This document shows positions 14,376 through 15,410 of a DNA stretch of 15,410 bases, one piece after another. A program made the position numbers and the translations under genes. How positions within the stretch are numbered: the stretch's first letter is position 1; each line of letters starts with the position of its first letter. The stretch covers positions 1 through 15,410 of the forward strand of contig CAZEYT010000068.1 in NCBI GenBank assembly GCA_964516295.1, in the 5' to 3' direction. The DNA is from CAZEYT01 sp964516295 (GTDB lineage Bacteria; Verrucomicrobiota; Verrucomicrobiia; Chthoniobacterales; Terrimicrobiaceae). Under the pieces are notes generated by a model. The model made no database searches. It saw only the letters and a program-made list of their open reading frames with translations, and had not been told where the DNA came from.

Positions 14376-14462
14376 ATGGACATCCCGGAGATGCTGGCGA
14401 TGTTTGCAGCGCCATTCGCTGTCGCGGGTCTTTTCATCGGGTGCCTCACCCGTCTGCCTTGA
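14376..14462 (+). CDS. Possible 28-aa hydrophobic small protein upstream of DUF2243
   Basis: An ATG-started frame of 28 codons (MDIPEMLAMFAAPFAVAGLF then IGCLTRLP) ends in TGA one base before the ATG of the DUF2243 gene. Residues about 7-24 form a plausible single membrane helix, and the LFIGC stretch weakly resembles a lipobox. AGGA at 14359-14362 is 13 bases ahead of the ATG, which is long for a ribosome-binding site, and it lies in the right arm of a small hairpin. I do not recognise the peptide. It could be a real small membrane partner, a leader peptide that couples translation of DUF2243, or chance. Confidence 0.35.
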   Translation: MDIPEMLAMFAAPFAVAGLFIGCLTRLP

Positions 14463-14463
14463 C

Positions 14464-14979
14464 ATGGTGAACTCCCAAACAGGTCCCCTCCTCGCTGCAG
14501 GAAGGCTGCTCGGCCTTGGGTTGGGCGGTTTTCTGGACGGCATTTTTCTGCATCAGATCCTCCAATGGCATCAAATGATCTCGGCCATTCTGCCGCCGGA
14601 TAGTCTGGAGGCTTCCAAGGTGAATATGTTTTGGGACGGGATTTTTCATCTGGGCACTTGGACATTCACGGTTGCCGGTGTCGTGCTTCTTTGGAGAGTT
14701 CGAAACGATCCGGGCGGAAGTGTTTCCACGCGCCTGTTGTTCGGAGCCGTGGTCTTTGGGTGGGGACTTTTCAACTTCCTCGACAGTGTTTTTAACCACT
14801 ACCTCTTCGGGCTGCACAATGTGCGCGAGGCCGTCGAGAATCCCGTGGCGTGGAATGCGGGGTTTCTTGTCTTCTCGTTGATTCAGATGGGTGTGGGCGG
14901 GATGGTGGTTCACCACGCCCGGCGGATGTATTTCAAGATTGTCTCGCCGGACTCTATGCCGTCACATCCCCGCCAGTGA
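14464..14979 (+). CDS. DUF2243 membrane protein
   Basis: A 171-aa protein of the DUF2243 family, whose role is not established. It has about four hydrophobic segments (roughly 8-30, 62-79, 90-108 and 130-150). The family signatures are clear: GGFLDGIFLHQILQWHQM (21-38), with H30 and H36, and GWGLFNFLDSVFNHYLFGLHNVRE (99-122), with further histidines H112 and H118, which together could bind metal or haem. Homology begins right at MVNSQTGPLLAAGRLLG, so ATG 14464 is used over an in-frame start at 14371. No Shine-Dalgarno is seen, and it may be reached by coupling from the small ORF ending one base before. Its TGA overlaps the GTG of the antiporter (GTGA, 14976-14979). Confidence 0.85.
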   Translation: MVNSQTGPLLAAGRLLGLGLGGFLDGIFLHQILQWHQMISAILPPDSLEASKVNMFWDGIFHLGTWTFTVAGVVLLWRVRNDPGGSVSTRLLFGAVVFGWGLFNFLDSVFNHYLFGLHNVREAVENPVAWNAGFLVFSLIQMGVGGMVVHHARRMYFKIVSPDSMPSHPRQ

Positions 14980-15410
14980 CAAATCTCCATCTTGCCGTTC
15001 AGTTTTTTCTCCAGCTCGCGGTCATCCTGCTTTTTTGCCGGGTGGTCGGCGTGATCGCTGCCCGCTTCGGGCAGCCGCAGGTGGTCGCGGAAATGATCGC
15101 CGGTGTTCTGTTGGGGCCGTCGTTGTTCGGGTTGATTTGGCCCGAAGCGCAGCAGTGGCTCTTCCCGTGGGACACGACACAGAGCACGCGCGATACGCAA
15201 AGCTACCTTTTCCCCGCCTCGCAGTTGGGGCTCGCCCTTTACATGTTTGTGGTCGGGGTGGAGTTTCGCGTGGACATCATTCGCGAAAATCTCCGGTCGT
15301 CGATTGCGGTCTCCGCGGCCGGAATGGTCGCGCCGTTTCTGCTCGGCGCAGGTTTGGCGTGGGTGCTTATCCAAACGACGGATTTGTTTCCCGAACGCAC
15401 GTCGCACATG
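14976..15410 (+). CDS. Kef-type (CPA2) cation/proton antiporter, N-terminal part (3' end outside window)
   Basis: The first 145 codons of a membrane antiporter of the Na+/H+ exchanger superfamily (CPA2), which exchanges K+ or Na+ for protons across the inner membrane. Helix 1 spans about 7-29. The signature GQPQVVAEMIAGVLLGPSLFG follows at 32-52, then a periplasmic-like loop (54-80) that is rather long, LGLALYMFVVGVEF (84-97) and a hydrophobic segment at about 108-132. The GTG at 14976 overlaps the DUF2243 stop in a GTGA pattern, and there is no in-frame ATG before codon 40, so GTG is likely the start. The ion specificity and any C-terminal TrkA-N or CPA2-type regulatory domain lie beyond the edge. 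It appears cotranscribed with DUF2243. Confidence 0.9.
   Translation, partial: MTNLHLAVQFFLQLAVILLFCRVVGVIAARFGQPQVVAEMIAGVLLGPSLFGLIWPEAQQWLFPWDTTQSTRDTQSYLFPASQLGLALYMFVVGVEFRVDIIRENLRSSIAVSAAGMVAPFLLGAGLAWVLIQTTDLFPERTSHM

Noticed and set aside
14371..14463. N-terminal extension of DUF2243 from 14371
   Set aside because: It adds 31 Arg/Cys/Ser-rich residues in front of the family's usual start, and the hydrophobic small ORF uses a different frame there.
1..15410. CRISPR array, transposon, integrase, toxin-antitoxin or phage genes
   Set aside because: No regularly spaced direct repeats, transposase or integrase motifs, or small paired toxin-antitoxin ORFs were found; base composition looks even and genes are mostly conserved types.

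Overview
This is a gene-dense, GC-rich bacterial chromosomal segment of 15.4 kb. It holds 17 protein genes (two cut by the window edges), one probable small ORF and one tRNA. No gap exceeds about 160 bases, and there is no rRNA, CRISPR array, insertion sequence or prophage signature. Gene content fits a Gram-negative, LPS-making bacterium: an LpxL/HtrB-type acyltransferase, the MEP isoprenoid pathway, a lysophospholipid-type acyl chain enzyme and many membrane proteins. Conserved gene types, weak Shine-Dalgarno usage and the DUF151 and FHA neighbours make Verrucomicrobiota my best guess, but this is inference, not a sequence-based assignment.

Layout. Positions 2-496 (+) are the end of typA/bipA, which converges on a minus-strand group read from right to left: LpxL-like acyltransferase, thiH, thiS, ribBA (4178 to 539). 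The typA terminator lies partly inside the last codons of ribBA. thiH and thiS overlap by 4 bases, and thiG is absent between or beside them. Upstream lies xylA (minus, 5544-4234), divergent from a HAD phosphatase (plus, 5622-6425). A second minus-strand pair follows: a secreted nuclease fused to a ComEA-like helix-hairpin-helix domain (8102-7197), overlapping by 4 bases a rhomboid-like membrane protein that lacks the catalytic residues and carries a zinc-ribbon tail (7200-6433).

From 8198 to 9478 the plus strand carries tRNA-Leu(UAA), a DUF1275 membrane protein starting 13 bases after the tRNA, and a bifunctional-nuclease-domain (DUF151) protein. These converge on a long minus-strand housekeeping operon, read carA, FHA/tail-anchored protein, lysS, RluA-type pseudouridine synthase, ispD (14215 to 9532), with gaps of 37 bases or less. 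Divergent from carA are a 28-codon hydrophobic small ORF, a DUF2243 membrane protein and a Kef-type (CPA2) cation/proton antiporter running off the right edge. These three are almost fused by 1-base spacing and a 4-base stop/start overlap.

Together the genes serve cofactor synthesis (riboflavin, thiamine thiazole), pyrimidine/arginine precursor supply, lysine charging, RNA modification and isoprenoid synthesis, with xylose entry and envelope functions mixed in. No clear novel defence or mobile system is visible. The most interesting unit is the coupled nuclease-HhH and pseudo-rhomboid pair. Next come the tail-anchored FHA protein embedded in the carA-lysS operon and the small ORF plus operator-like palindrome upstream of the DUF2243/antiporter genes.
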